Assembly: GCA_024180945.1 (NCBI GenBank)
Contig: JAKSGN010000033.1
Span: forward strand, 1,488,001 to 1,552,000
DNA: 64,000 nt
Direction: 5' to 3'
Origin: Macrophomina tecta
Lineage: Eukaryota > Ascomycota > Dothideomycetes > Botryosphaeriales > Botryosphaeriaceae
This document shows positions 33,441 to 43,434 of the stretch, in pieces. The translations under genes were made by a program, and so were the position numbers. The notes under the pieces were generated by a model that was given only the letters and a program-made list of their open reading frames with translations, was not told where the DNA came from and ran no database searches. Numbering within the stretch: the first letter of the stretch is position 1; each line of letters starts with the position of its first letter.

Positions 33441-33487
33441 ATTGGCAGATCCTAATATTATTATCGATTGCTAAGCTTATCAATAAT
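33441..33487. repeat. Left sub-terminal repeat of hAT element
   Basis: ATTGGCAG, then CTAATATTATTATC, then AAGCTTATCAATAA. The same succession in the same orientation recurs at 36021-36067 (ATTGGCAG, CTATATTATTATC, AAGCTTAACAATAA). Such sub-terminal repeats may be transposase-binding sites; that is inference. Confidence 0.75.
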
Positions 33488-33489
33488 TA

Positions 33490-35782
33490 TTAATATAAAA
33501 CTGAAGCGCCATGCATGTCGTCGTTGCCGCCAGCAATATCCATGACCTTACCATCTACTGCCACGTAGACTTTGCGGACCAAGTCATTCTTCACCCAGTT
33601 GCTCAGGCATTGAAGCTTCTCGATAGTATCAGGCGAGAGCCGTGCCCTGTCCCAAGAAATTGTCCGCCTTGCGCAAGAGAATACCCGTTCCGGATCGTCG
33701 GACATCGCCGGCACACTTAGTATGTCAATGGCCAATTGGTGTAAACGTGGATACTCAATCCTCTGTTCTTCTCGACACCACCATTCAAGCGGTGTTTTGG
33801 TCGTCATAGGTCTTGGCGGAGAATTGACGAATTTTTCGAATTCATCCTCATCTCCGGGTTCATCCAAGACACTCATTGACTGCTTGATACGCTCGTACGG
33901 TGTTACTTCCCGTCGTTCGTCGTTCAGCCGAGCCGCGGACTCCGACGGGAGTGGCCGGTCCTTGTACTTCGCCCAATGCTGCCGTGCACCAGCAATAGCG
34001 GTCTGCCTCCATTCCTCTGCCCAGTGGCGGTCAAGGTACCTCCGGCGCTTTTCTGGATGGAGCAATAATGCCGTGGCATATATTGGGTTTCTGTCACTCT
34101 CTTCATAATACTTCGAGAGAACCCACCAACCCATGTGAATGGAATGAACCATACGCGCGTTGCTGGCGTATTTGCCCTGCTTTAACATCAGTCCAGGTCT
34201 GGTAATCGATCGAGCCGTCCATGGCTTACCTTGGCATTCTCAAACTGCATGAAAAGAATATCCATATTCTCTAGCACCTGATCTATTGATGCCCACTCCA
34301 TTTGCTGCTCCAAGGTCGCTTGGTAAAACGGCTGCAAGAACTCGTGAGTCATTTTGAGTACTTGCCAATCATCATGTGTGAGGATGTCGTCTTCCAGCTC
34401 GTTGTGGTATTGGTTGAGGAATATTGACAATGGACCCTCTTGGCTGATAGCCGCATCAAGCAACTTGAACCATGAGTTCCAACGGGTGATATTGTCAATT
34501 CCAAGCGCCTTTTCTGCAATGTCATCCCATGCATCGTTGCGCACTGTGGAATTACGGATGAACACCGCAATGTTGTGGAGTTTACCCATTGGGCCGATGC
34601 TCCGCCAGCCGGCAGTGTCATGGCGTTTCTTGCGCCTGTCGTGACTCTTGTGACAAGTGTTCGACTGAATTTGGTCGTGTAACGCGTCCGCAACTGTTAC
34701 ATCATTTACCTCGTGTTGCGCCTGCGCAATTGCGGCCTGCAGAGCGTCCTCACTAGTTGCAAAGAGAAAGGCTTGAAGGGACAAGTTAATGATGTGGCCG
34801 GCACACCGCGTTCGAGAGGACACTGGGTCAAGTGTAAGGCCGTACTCTTGCGACAGCTCAACAGCAAGTTGGCGGAGACAGGTGTCATTCTTTGCGTCAT
34901 TGTCCCCAGTGAAGTAGCCGATTCGGGGCGCTAAGTGGTACTGTCGGATAATCGTCATCAAGTGAGGTGCCATAGCCGTGCCGGCGTGAGAGCGGCGGAG
35001 GTTTGGTAGCCCTAGCAATGCTTTCCGAGGTTTGTAGGCCTCGTCAACCCATTGGGCGTGAACAGCGATATAGGCCTTCCGCTGAGGAGAAGACCATACG
35101 TCCATAGCAATGTGTACGAGGCTCCGGGCACGTTCTAGCCATTCCTTTACGGATTGTTGATGCGCATCGTAGGCCCTATCCAAGTCCGCCGCAACTGTGC
35201 TACCGGAATCAGTTAGGAACTCTTCAACGGCAGGGTTTATCGCGGCCAGAAGTGCCTGGTATTCCGGCCAGGTTACGAAGTTGAGCGGTAAATGTTTATG
35301 TGCGGATAGCAACATCTGTGCCTCTCGAAAGGCATCGACATTGATTACACTCCGTAGAGTGTTCATCTCATTCTCCTGACTTGCTGCAGCCGCTTGCCGG
35401 TTGTTCTTGCGAAGGCATTTTCGATGGCTAGTTGGCGCCTGTTTTGAGATTTTGAATCCTCTCGAACAAGTATGTGATGAGCCTTCTCGAGATGATAGCG
35501 GGCGTTGCCAGATATGTGGGTTGACCAGGATGGATTGCGACAACGCGTGCAGTAGTGAAGTAATTTCCCGCTCATAGTACGTGGCTCGTCGCCTTGAGCT
35601 TCTCGAAAGTGATCCCATGTTGATGTGGCTCTCAGTTTCCGTCTCTTGACCGTATGCTGAGCTGACGATGCCTCGGGTTCTGACAGTGTGCTGGCAACTT
35701 GTGAGGCACTGTCAGAGGGTACCACGGAGGAAGAACTTGACGGGGCATTGGATTGGGGCAGTGAGGATATGTTGACGTCCAT
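33490..35782 (-). pseudogene. hAT transposase with a single frameshift
   Basis: The transposase starts at ATG 35782 (MDVNISSLPQSNAP). A BED-type zinc finger (LHYCTRCRNPSW...H...H) ends in LEKAHHI. The first frame stops at 35363, but the homologous sequence continues in another frame from about 35385 (NEMNTLRSVINVDAFREAQ). I found no GT...AG pair that joins them, so a one-base indel is likely near 35370. Further on are the catalytic-core segments HIAMDVWSS (first Asp), YFTGDNDAKNDTC (second Asp) and SDDPERVFSCARRT (the Glu with the dimerisation domain), ending GASVLY at 33490. A genuine intron (GTAAGC...AAAG, about 34235-34185) links FENAK to QGKYASNARM. Apart from the frameshift no stop was found, so it decayed recently or is an assembly error. 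Confidence 0.85.
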
Positions 35783-36020
35783 TGTCGTGTGTAGAGATAT
35801 GTCGCTGATGTATTACGAACTGCGTACTTGCAACGTGACGGGTATGGCGAGGCAGCAGTTTCGGTTGCTAGGAGTTACAAACATTGGAGTTCACCTCCTA
35901 TCTAGAGGCCTGATAAGCAGTAATATGCGTACAAGACTGCAATTTAATCTGAAACACTCTGGGGGAATTGGCGCTGGAAAATAGTGGGCCTATATTATTA
36001 ATAGTTAACAATATATATTT

Positions 36021-36067
36021 ATTGGCAGCGTCTATATTATTATCCTTATGGAAAAGCTTAACAATAA
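36021..36067. repeat. Right sub-terminal repeat of hAT element
   Basis: Direct-orientation copy of 33441-33487 (see that entry). Both lie about 45-55 bases from their respective ends. Confidence 0.75.
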
Positions 36068-36086
36068 ATATGCCCTTAATAATAAA

Positions 36087-36111
36087 TATATATTTATTAC
36101 TGGGATGTCTG
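36087..36111. repeat. Right terminal inverted repeat of hAT element
   Basis: Ends CTGGGATGTCTG, the inverse of the left terminus. Confidence 0.9.
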
Positions 36112-36119
36112 CCCAGGAG
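36112..36119. repeat. Right 8-bp target-site duplication of hAT element
   Basis: CCCAGGAG, identical to 33380-33387. Confidence 0.95.
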
Positions 36120-36304
36120 CCTCGCCATACCTTTCCTCTGAAATGCATAGGATAAGCATCCCTTGGTTCTTGACAATCGTGTATATCCTGCTGCCACGCC
36201 CCCACCTCTGCAATCCAACAGGACCCTCTGAAAACTTGCGTGTTACGACGGACCCGACCGTGTTGGGTTTCAGTCGGTGCGTAAGACCATTCGGCCAACC
36301 TCCC

Positions 36305-36356
36305 GTCGACTCCCAGTCGACAAAAGGTTCAGCAATGATCAGCCTGGTGGCTGATC
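36305..36356. repeat. Two adjacent short hairpin-forming inverted repeats
   Basis: GTCGAC (36305-36310) pairs with GTCGAC (36316-36321) over a 5-base loop. GATCAGC (36337-36343) pairs with GCTGATC (36350-36356) over a 6-base loop. They lie between the transposon and the broken unknown gene. Function unknown. Confidence 0.6.
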
Positions 36357-36493
36357 GTGCCCCAACAACTCTATATATAGGTAGGTCCGTAACATTGCGC
36401 TAGACTACATTGCCTCTTCTATTTCTTATTCCACCTTTTCAGGCCCTACTCCCACCTTCTCCACCCTCTCAACCTGGCAATCTACGCGAACTT

Positions 36494-37395
36494 TCAGCAG
36501 GTGCGGCGTGGCGCTGTTCTAACAGGTGTTATAGAGGCAAAGACACCACCATGCACAGGTTCCCAGGTTTCTGGTGTGATGGGCGCACCTGTGTAGCCTT
36601 TCCGTGATGCATACAGGTTCGGATCCTGCTGCCAAGTGATCTGACGTGTCTTCGCCGGATTGGTCTTCTCTAGCTCCATGACAAAGCTGATAGCATTTGC
36701 TAGAGTCGTGTCGATGTGGTCTGAGCCAGCACTGCCACCAAGAGCCTGAAAAGAGATCGGCGAATTAAGGTGCGACTCTAAGCCAGTGCGTATCAAGGTA
36801 ACTTTCTGCAAGCCGGGGGGTTCTACTACGTCGCCTGAGGCGAGGATAATAATGGATTGGAAGATGGGGTGCAAGATAAAGGCGTCGTCTGGTCCGTGAG
36901 TCCCCGGCACGGTGCATTCGTTTCTGGGTATGTACTCTTTGGCGGTGTAGAAATCGAAGGACATATTCTTGAAGGCAGGTATCTGGACACACAGAGCTTT
37001 GTGTATCTCACAAATGCGCTCGATTCCGGTCGCTTCGTCTTCTTGGTCTTCTACTTCGACGAATTTTGCAACGAAGCGAGAAAATTCCAGGTCAGGTTGG
37101 TGCTCCTGAAACCATTGCTCGTACACGGGCTGGAGTATGCGGGGTCCTGATACTTCTGGGTTCGATGATCAGTAAATCGCCGTCGTCTTATTGCAGCAAT
37201 CTCGAGCGTGGTCCGGCCGAAGCTTGGAGGCGGTTGTCCATTCTTGAGGAATGCGAAGACGGATTGGCTGGCTGAAGGACCAATACAGTACGGTGGCATG
37301 ATATAGCCCTCCTTCTCATTGCGCAATTCCCGGATAAACTCAAAATTCTTCGAGTCCTGTGGTGTCGGTAGTTCCTGATGACATGTAGCAGACAT
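36494..37395 (-). pseudogene. Frameshifted gene of unknown family
   Basis: I do not recognise the family. The reading starts at ATG 37395 (MSATCHQELPTPQDSK), runs through PPYCIGPSASQSVFAFLKNG and is lost near 37190. A short stretch in a second frame (DDGDLLIIEP) continues, and a third frame carries EVSGPRILQPVYEQWFQEHQ, KNMSFDFYTAKEYIPRNEC, SGDVVEPPGLQKVTLIRTG and QITWQQDPNLYASRKGYTG to the stop at 36494-36496. No GT or GC donor suits the joins, so at least two one-base indels are implied. It looks like a protein-coding gene in early decay. It neighbours the hAT insertion and an MFS fragment, in a region without intact genes. Confidence 0.6.
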
Positions 37396-38207
37396 CGTGC
37401 CGCGTGAGAGCCGGGAGGTCGAAGACGATGATTATTGAATATGAGGTGCGATTGTAAATTTAACGAAGCCCGTAAGAACAAAGAGGATATGGGAGCTCGT
37501 CTTTTTTATAAGTGGTATGGGTGGTCCAAACTCGAACACATGTATGACTCAGCGACTGTCGTAAATTCCCATGCCGGGGTAGGTGGGAGCTACATAGTAT
37601 CTCGCTACTAGGGGTTTCTCGCACCCAGTGGGTGACCAGGCTACCAGTATTTCGCCCTGATTTTAAGCTTGCTCTGATTCGAACTTTGCGACTAATCCTG
37701 CTTTAATCAAACCCCCTAATTGGATTCATAATGTAACAGCGTTAACCTTACCCACTGCACCAATCAAGAAAATAGAAATCATACTATCAGATACCTGCCG
37801 CACAATGCTTTTCAGGCTTGGAGATTCAGACCATTCTGAGGCGGTGCCAGAGACACGCTTGAGCGCTGCAAAGCGGAAAAGACTCGAGGAACGGCGCAGT
37901 AAAAGCAGCTTCTCGAATGAGCAGTCCGCCCGATGGCTCGCTACTTGTGGTGATGAGAATTCGCCGGAAGAAGTCCTGAACGAGACACTGGGAACCTCAG
38001 CACAGCTTTGGGGAAGTGAACTCGGAATATACCCGGTTGGCTGAAGTAGCTTTATAAGTGGCTATTGTGAGGATTTCCCGGGGGAATTCAATTAAATTGG
38101 ATGATTCCAGGCTTGGCCAAAGCAAACCTAGTTAGGAAGCCACCAGGTATAGAAAGCTGTTGTGGCTGTCGCGCTTACGTCTGCAACACAATTACCCAAA
38201 TAAACTC
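37396..38207. other. Intergenic part of the accessory island
   Basis: No supported gene. A 79-codon plus-strand ORF at 37805-38044 (containing the basic stretch SAAKRKRLEERRSK) could be a fragment, but nothing else supports it. A/T content is higher than in flanking housekeeping regions. Confidence 0.4.
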
Positions 38208-38561
38208 CTATCCCGGCAGCAGATTGCTAGCAATCCCGTCCAAAATAGTTCCAACCTGAAAGCACGTCGTGACAAGGTTGTATTCCGTCCCGTACATACG
38301 CAAGTCCTCTTTCATGCCGGACACGTACGCATTCGAGAGGTTCGCTTGTTCCAGCCATTTGGCAAAATATCCCAGACATGCATGGGAGAGGACGAAGAAG
38401 TCGATCTTGCGGAGGAGTTTCTTCTCAGCGCTACTCGTGCCCGAAGAATACCAGAAAAGAACTTGGGCTTGTTCGGCCCATAGGACGAGGCAAAGGCGAT
38501 GCCTAGGAACTTCATGCCTGCGAATTGGCCTCTGAGAAGGATGGTTGTTTCTGGTAAACAT
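38208..38561 (-). pseudogene. Truncated MFS transporter fragment (Dal5/allantoate-permease type)
   Basis: The minus strand encodes SSAEKKLLRKIDFFVLSHAC, then NLSNAYVSGMKEDLRMYGTE and YNLVTTCFQVGTILDGIASN. This is the N-terminal charged segment and first two transmembrane helices of the anion:cation symporter group of MFS transporters. Upstream, coding-like sequence (SYGPNKPKFF) is in another frame. Downstream, after SNLLPG, the frame stops and no further helices are found. An intact transporter would be around 500 residues; only about 90 recognisable ones remain. Frameshifted and 3'-truncated relic. Confidence 0.75.
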
Positions 38562-39017
38562 CTACTTCTTGAAGAAGGGAAGGAAAGAGGAGGATTGATC
38601 TACCATATTTCAGCACGCCTCAGATAGCCATGACTGCGAATCCTGTTGGCGGTCAGCGCTCTATCATTCTTCTCCATAGACTACGGCGCGAGAGCGCAGA
38701 ATGCCGAAAATTTGGCGGATCAAAGGTGTCAGGGGCTACCGATTGATCAGGGACGTGTTCTGATAGGTCCATTCGAGACCAGTCAGCCGCCAAGAGTGGG
38801 TGAAAATCACGTGCGGCGTTGCGGTGAACAGAGCCACAAGATAAGGGATTGTCGGACTCGTCGATTGATCCGACGACCACCGAATTTGATGGCGAAGACT
38901 TCCGTTCATAAAGCCGTGCGTTTGGTATTAGGTGTGCGGCTCATCACAGAAGAGTTTATGCTTGATTTATCGACCTGGTCCCTTGCCGAGTCATAAGCGA
39001 TAGACAGGGTTTCCAGA
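38562..39017. other. Intergenic region upstream of the oxygenase gene
   Basis: Holds short ORFs on both strands without recognisable domains and the promoter of the 2OG-oxygenase gene. No additional MFS sequence was found. Confidence 0.4.
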
Positions 39018-40381
39018 ATGGCCACTGTAACAACTACCCATGCTGAACCTGCGGATGATGGAGAGGTAAGAGCTCTTCCCTGTGTAATCAATTGTCTGCG
39101 AGTGTGGGATGGCAAATGCTGATAACTGCAGTAGTACGTGTACTTCCACTCGGGCTCTCAAGCAACCTACCGCAAAGTCAGCAAAGCAGCCAAGGGTGAA
39201 TTCACTTCGATTCCAGAGATCGATATCTCGAATATCGACAGTCCATCCTTGGAGGAAAGAAAGAAGATTGCCAATGCGATATACGATGCGTGCAGCGTGT
39301 CCGGCTTTTTCTATCTGGTAAATCATGGGATCCCAGAAGAAATCTTGAACCAGACATTCGAGACTATGAAGGAATTCTTCGCACTTGACCACGAGACGAA
39401 GATGACTGCACACGTGCAGAAGAATCCTGCCATCAGAGGCTATGAGCCTCCATTGGAAACAAGGAATGATCCGAGGACCAAAGGAGGTAAAGCTGCCTAT
39501 CGTCCCTAGAAGCAAGAAGCCGTTGCTGACAAAGTGTAGATTCCAAAGAGGCATTCACCATGGGCGACTGCGTGATCGAGCTAGAGCAGGACTACAGGGG
39601 ACGAGTTGGAGCGGATCCTCCACGCCACATCACAAAGCCGCAAAATATCTGGCCGAAGGGTGCACCATTCTTCCGAGAGGGGCTGTACAGGTACTACAGC
39701 CATGTGTTCCCGTTGGCTATGAAGCTTGTCCGCGTCTTTGCGCTAGCCTTCGGACTCGAGGAGACGGGGCTCGATGACATATTCAAGTTCCCCATCACCG
39801 GAATGCGAGCACTGCACTACCCACCGATGGCGGTGGAGGACGAGGGAACCATAGGCCTCGGAGCACACACCGATTTTTCATGTGAGCCGATCCTTTCCGG
39901 GCATAGGCGGCCTGAAAAGGACCCGATGATGCTCGGCATCTGCGGGTGTCGTGTAACTTGACGCTAACACGGCCTAGGGCTCACAATGGTCCTGCAGGAC
40001 TCAGTGCCGGCTCTTGAAATCCTCAACAAGGACGGAGCGTGGGTACAAGCGCCACCGAAGCCAAACTCGTTCGTCTGCAACGTCGGGCAGTACCTGGAGC
40101 GGCAGACGAACGGCAAATTCGTGGCGACGGTACACCGGGTCCGCAACCAGACGGGCGAGAGACGCTACTCGCTGCCGTTCTTCCTAACGCCAGACCCGGA
40201 CGTCAACATGAGCGTACTGGAGGCCTTCATCGCGCCGGGCGAGCAGGCGGAGTACGAACCGTTCAACGTCGGCGACTTGTACATCCGGAGGGTCTTGCCT
40301 GCACGACATAAGCACCCGACTAGCATCAAGTACAAGGATGTGCCCGAGTCGGAGTGGAAGTACGAGCTATTGTACGGCTGA
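39018..40381 (+). CDS. 2-oxoglutarate/Fe(II)-dependent oxygenase (isopenicillin-N-synthase-like)
   Basis: Cytosolic non-heme iron oxygenase of the DIOX_N/2OG-FeII_Oxy family. The ATG at 39018 (MATVTTTHAEPADDGE) is followed by an intron (GTAAGA...GCAGTAG) leading to YVYFHSGSQATYRK. The N-terminal DIOX_N domain includes FTSIPEIDISNIDSP and SGFFYLVNHGIPEEIL. The second intron lies near 39487-39539 and the third near 39881-39976. The jelly-roll core has LGAHTDFS (His-x-Asp iron ligands), ATVHRVRNQTGERRYS (distal His ligand and the Arg-x-Ser that binds 2-oxoglutarate) and LPFFLTPDPDVNMSVL. It ends YKDVPESEWKYELLYG. All metal and cosubstrate residues are present, so it is probably active. The substrate is unknown; such enzymes occur in secondary metabolism and thymine/flavonoid-like oxidation. 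Confidence 0.9.
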
Positions 40382-41395
40382 AATGCGGTGTTGGTCGGAG
40401 CTGCGCGGATACGATGGGACCGTGTCAGTTGAGACTGACCGGTGCTGACACGGCGCGGAGGAGCAAATTTCTGAAACGAGACAGCAGAGAAAAACGAGGG
40501 TCAGGTGGATCATGGTGGTGATGGATAGTCGGTGGGCGACGAGTCAATTAAGCCGTATTTGAATCAGCAGTGATGCTCGGCTGTGACGATCATGACACGC
40601 GGTGCAAGAAGGCTCGTAGGGCGCCGGAACTGGCTGAGTCGCGTGGATGATGAAGTGATCTGAGGGTTGCGGTGATCAGACGGTGATGATGGCGTCAAAC
40701 GATTCACGCTCGCGTGGCAGCCCGAGCCTCCAGGCCTCCAAGCCTTCACAGTCTCGAGGATCCGCTTTTTTGCCCGAGGTCGTTTTCTGCCTCAGGCACT
40801 GCGCGGCCTTACGATGCCCTTGCGAAAGTCATGGCCAGGTATCGTTTCTTTCCTCGCCTATCCACGCTGCGTAGCAGCACTGAAGAAGTATGCCTTTCCA
40901 AACCCCTATTTCCTAGGTCTATCTCCATTTATAGTTGATTCCGAGGACCTGCCATCAGCGAGAAAAAAAAATCATTAGCAAAGGCATCTGCGACGTGGGT
41001 GCGACACAATCGAATGCAGGCGCGTAGGACCTCGTTGTAGTTGCCTGGCAAGAGTTAACGGACATCCCGCGATATATCCTCGAGTTAGTGGTGGTTGGGG
41101 TAAGGGCGCAGACTCCGCAGCACGTGAAAAGACGCTGAGGCACCGCTCTCCGCATTGGCAGCCGTGGTTGCGGAGGCGGCGGCGGCGGCAACCGGCGGCG
41201 AAAGCACAGCCGCGGCATCTTGATTACCATTGCTCCAAACCGAGACCGCCCGTCAACCCCACATTCAGCCCAACCTTGTTCGTTCGACTGTTGCAGCTAC
41301 CACTCACCTGTCCTCGATCATCTCCACTGCCACTCGACCTCCGCATCCTATCATTAATATCGAATTCCGCACGCCGCCCGTCCTCTCGCTCAGCC
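40382..41395. other. Intergenic region upstream of PEX5
   Basis: 3' flank of the oxygenase and promoter of PEX5. Nothing else was recognised; the small ORFs show no similarity to known families. Confidence 0.45.
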
Positions 41396-41990
41396 ATGTC
41401 CTTCCTCGGAGGCGCCGAGTGCTCCACTGCCGGCAATCCGCTCAGCCAGTTCACGAAGCACGTACAAGATGACAAGTCCCTACAACGAGACCGCCTGGTG
41501 GGCCGGGGGCCTGGCGGCATGCACGAGGGCATGCGCAGCCAAGCCATGGGCGGTCCGCAAGAGCACGTACGTGCCGCACCTTCTTCTCCTCCGCCGCCCA
41601 CGGAGCAACGGAGGCGGCTGTTGCTAACAGACGCGACCTACAGATGATGGACGAGTTCATGCGCGAGCAATCCCACCTCCCGCAAGCGGCGCCCGCCGGC
41701 CCGGCCTCCCCCTTCGCCATGGAGCAGATGCGGCGAGAGCTCGAGCAGGCGTCGCGCGCGCAGCACAACGGCTCCCCCGGTTGGGCCGCCGAGTTCGACG
41801 GCGGCAGAGAAGCGGCGCCCGTTGACCCGGCCTTCCAGAACGCGCATCCGGGCTTCAATCCCGCCGAGTTTGCCAAGTTCCAGCAGATGGGATCGGCTGC
41901 GCCGGGGCGGACGGCCAGTCCGGTGATGAGCGGGCCGGCGGGTATGATGGGGTACCAGCGGCCCATGTACGGGATGGGGATGGGGATGGG

Positions 41991-42024
<34 letters not shown>

Positions 42025-43434
42025 GCATCGCCGATGATGTACAACCAGCAGTTCCAGCAGGCGCCGCAGGACGCCAAGGGCAAGGCGCGGATGGTCGAGC
42101 TGGATGACCAGGACTGGGAGGCCGAGTTCGCGCAGCTTGAGTCGACCGGCCAGCAGCACGATGCCGAGGCGCTGGACAAGGAGGCGAACGCGGCCATGGA
42201 GGCCGAGCTGAACGATATAGACAGGTCAGTCCTCCTCTCCGAGACCGATGAGTTTGGCGATTTCGAAAGCATCTGGCGGGGCATCCAAGCTGAGACCGCA
42301 AATGCCAGGGCGCTCGTGGAAGAAGAGGAGTTCGCGAAGAACTTGCATATGGGCGATTTGGATCAGTGGGAGGGCTTCGATGGCCTGAACACACATTCCT
42401 CGCTGCGCGACCCTAATATGGGCGACTATCTCTTCGAACAGACGAACCCCTTCAAGGACGTGACGGATCCATTCGCAGAAGGCCTTGCTATCCTACAAAA
42501 TGGCGGAAACTTGTCACTTGCGGCACTGGCATTCGAAGCAGCAGTACAAAAGGACCCACAGCATGTTGAAGCCTGGACGAAGCTCGGCGCGGCGCAGGCG
42601 CAGAATGAGAAGGAGTCTCCCGCCATTCGCGCGCTCGAGCAAGCACTGAAACTCGATCCCAACAATCTCGAAGCCCTCATGGGTCTTGCCGTATCATACA
42701 CGAACGAGGGCTACGACAGCACCGCCTACCGGACACTGGAGAGATGGCTCGCCACCAAATACCCGCAACTCATCAAACCTGAGGACGTGTCGACGGCCGC
42801 CGATGTGGGCTTCACAGATCGGCACCTACTGCACGAGAAGGTGACTGACCTATTCATCAAGGCGGCGCAGCTGTCGCCGTCCGGGGAGCAGATGGACCCG
42901 GACGTGCAGGTCGGGCTGGGGGTGCTCTTCTACGGGGCCGAGGAGTACGACAAGGCGGTCGACTGCTTCGGCGCGGCTCTGGCCAGCACCGAGACGGGCA
43001 CCAGCAACCAGCAGGACCAGGTGCACCTGCTGTGGAACCGGCTCGGCGCCACGCTCGCCAACTCGGGCCGCAGCGAGGAGGCCATCGACGCGTACGAGCG
43101 CGCGCTCGCCCTGCGGCCGAACTTTGTGCGCGCCCGCTACAATCTCGGTGTCAGCTGCATCAACATCGGCTGCTTCGAGGAGGCCGCCCAGCACCTGCTC
43201 GGCGCTCTCGCCATGCACAAGGTCGTCGAACAGGAGGGCCGCGAGAAGGCCCGCCAAGTTGTCGGCGACGGTGTCGATGAGGCGGAGCTGGACAGGATGA
43301 TCAACCAGAATCAGAGCACCAACCTGTACGACACGCTCAGGCGCGTGTTCAGCCAGATGAACAGGCGAGACCTAGGCGACATGGTGGGCCCTGGAATGGA
43401 CATTGAGAGGTTTAGGAAGGACTTTGACTTCTGA
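41396..43434 (+). CDS. PEX5: Peroxisomal targeting signal 1 receptor
   Basis: Cycling import receptor that binds C-terminal SKL-type signals. The ATG at 41396 opens MSFLGGAECSTAGNPLSQFT, where the conserved Cys (residue 9) is the mono-ubiquitination site used for recycling. One intron (41567-41643) gives 653 residues. The N-terminal half has WxxxF/Y-type motifs for Pex14/Pex13 docking (WAAEF, WEAEF) and an unusual Gly-Met repeat (MGMGMGGMGMGMGMGMG) from tandem ATGGGC/ATGGGG hexamers. The C-terminal half holds the TPR domain: AALAFEAAVQKDPQHVEAW, KLGAAQAQNEKESPAIRALE, LKLDPNNLEALMGLAVSY, LLWNRLGATLANSGRSEEAI, and ALALRPNFVRARYNLGVSCI. It ends MDIERFRKDFDF. Intact. Confidence 0.97.
41968..42026 (+). 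repeat. Tandem hexamer repeat coding Gly-Met in PEX5
   Basis: Repeats of ATGGGC or ATGGGG within the coding sequence, giving alternating Met-Gly. Being a multiple of three, it can vary in length without breaking the frame. Confidence 0.85.

Larger units (their letters stand above)
33388..36111. mobile_element. hAT-superfamily DNA transposon, complete with termini
   Basis: A 2,724-bp element with terminal inverted repeats (left CAGACATCCCAATAATAAAT, right end reading inward CAGACATCCCAGTAATAAAT), flanked by the perfect 8-bp duplication CCCAGGAG. Its single gene, on the minus strand, encodes a BED-finger hAT transposase. The non-coding ends are very AT-rich, whereas the coding part is not, and I see no dense C-to-T (RIP-like) damage in the ORFs. 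Two sub-terminal 45-base direct repeats lie just inside the ends. Perfect duplication plus long open frames point to a fairly recent insertion. Confidence 0.95.
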
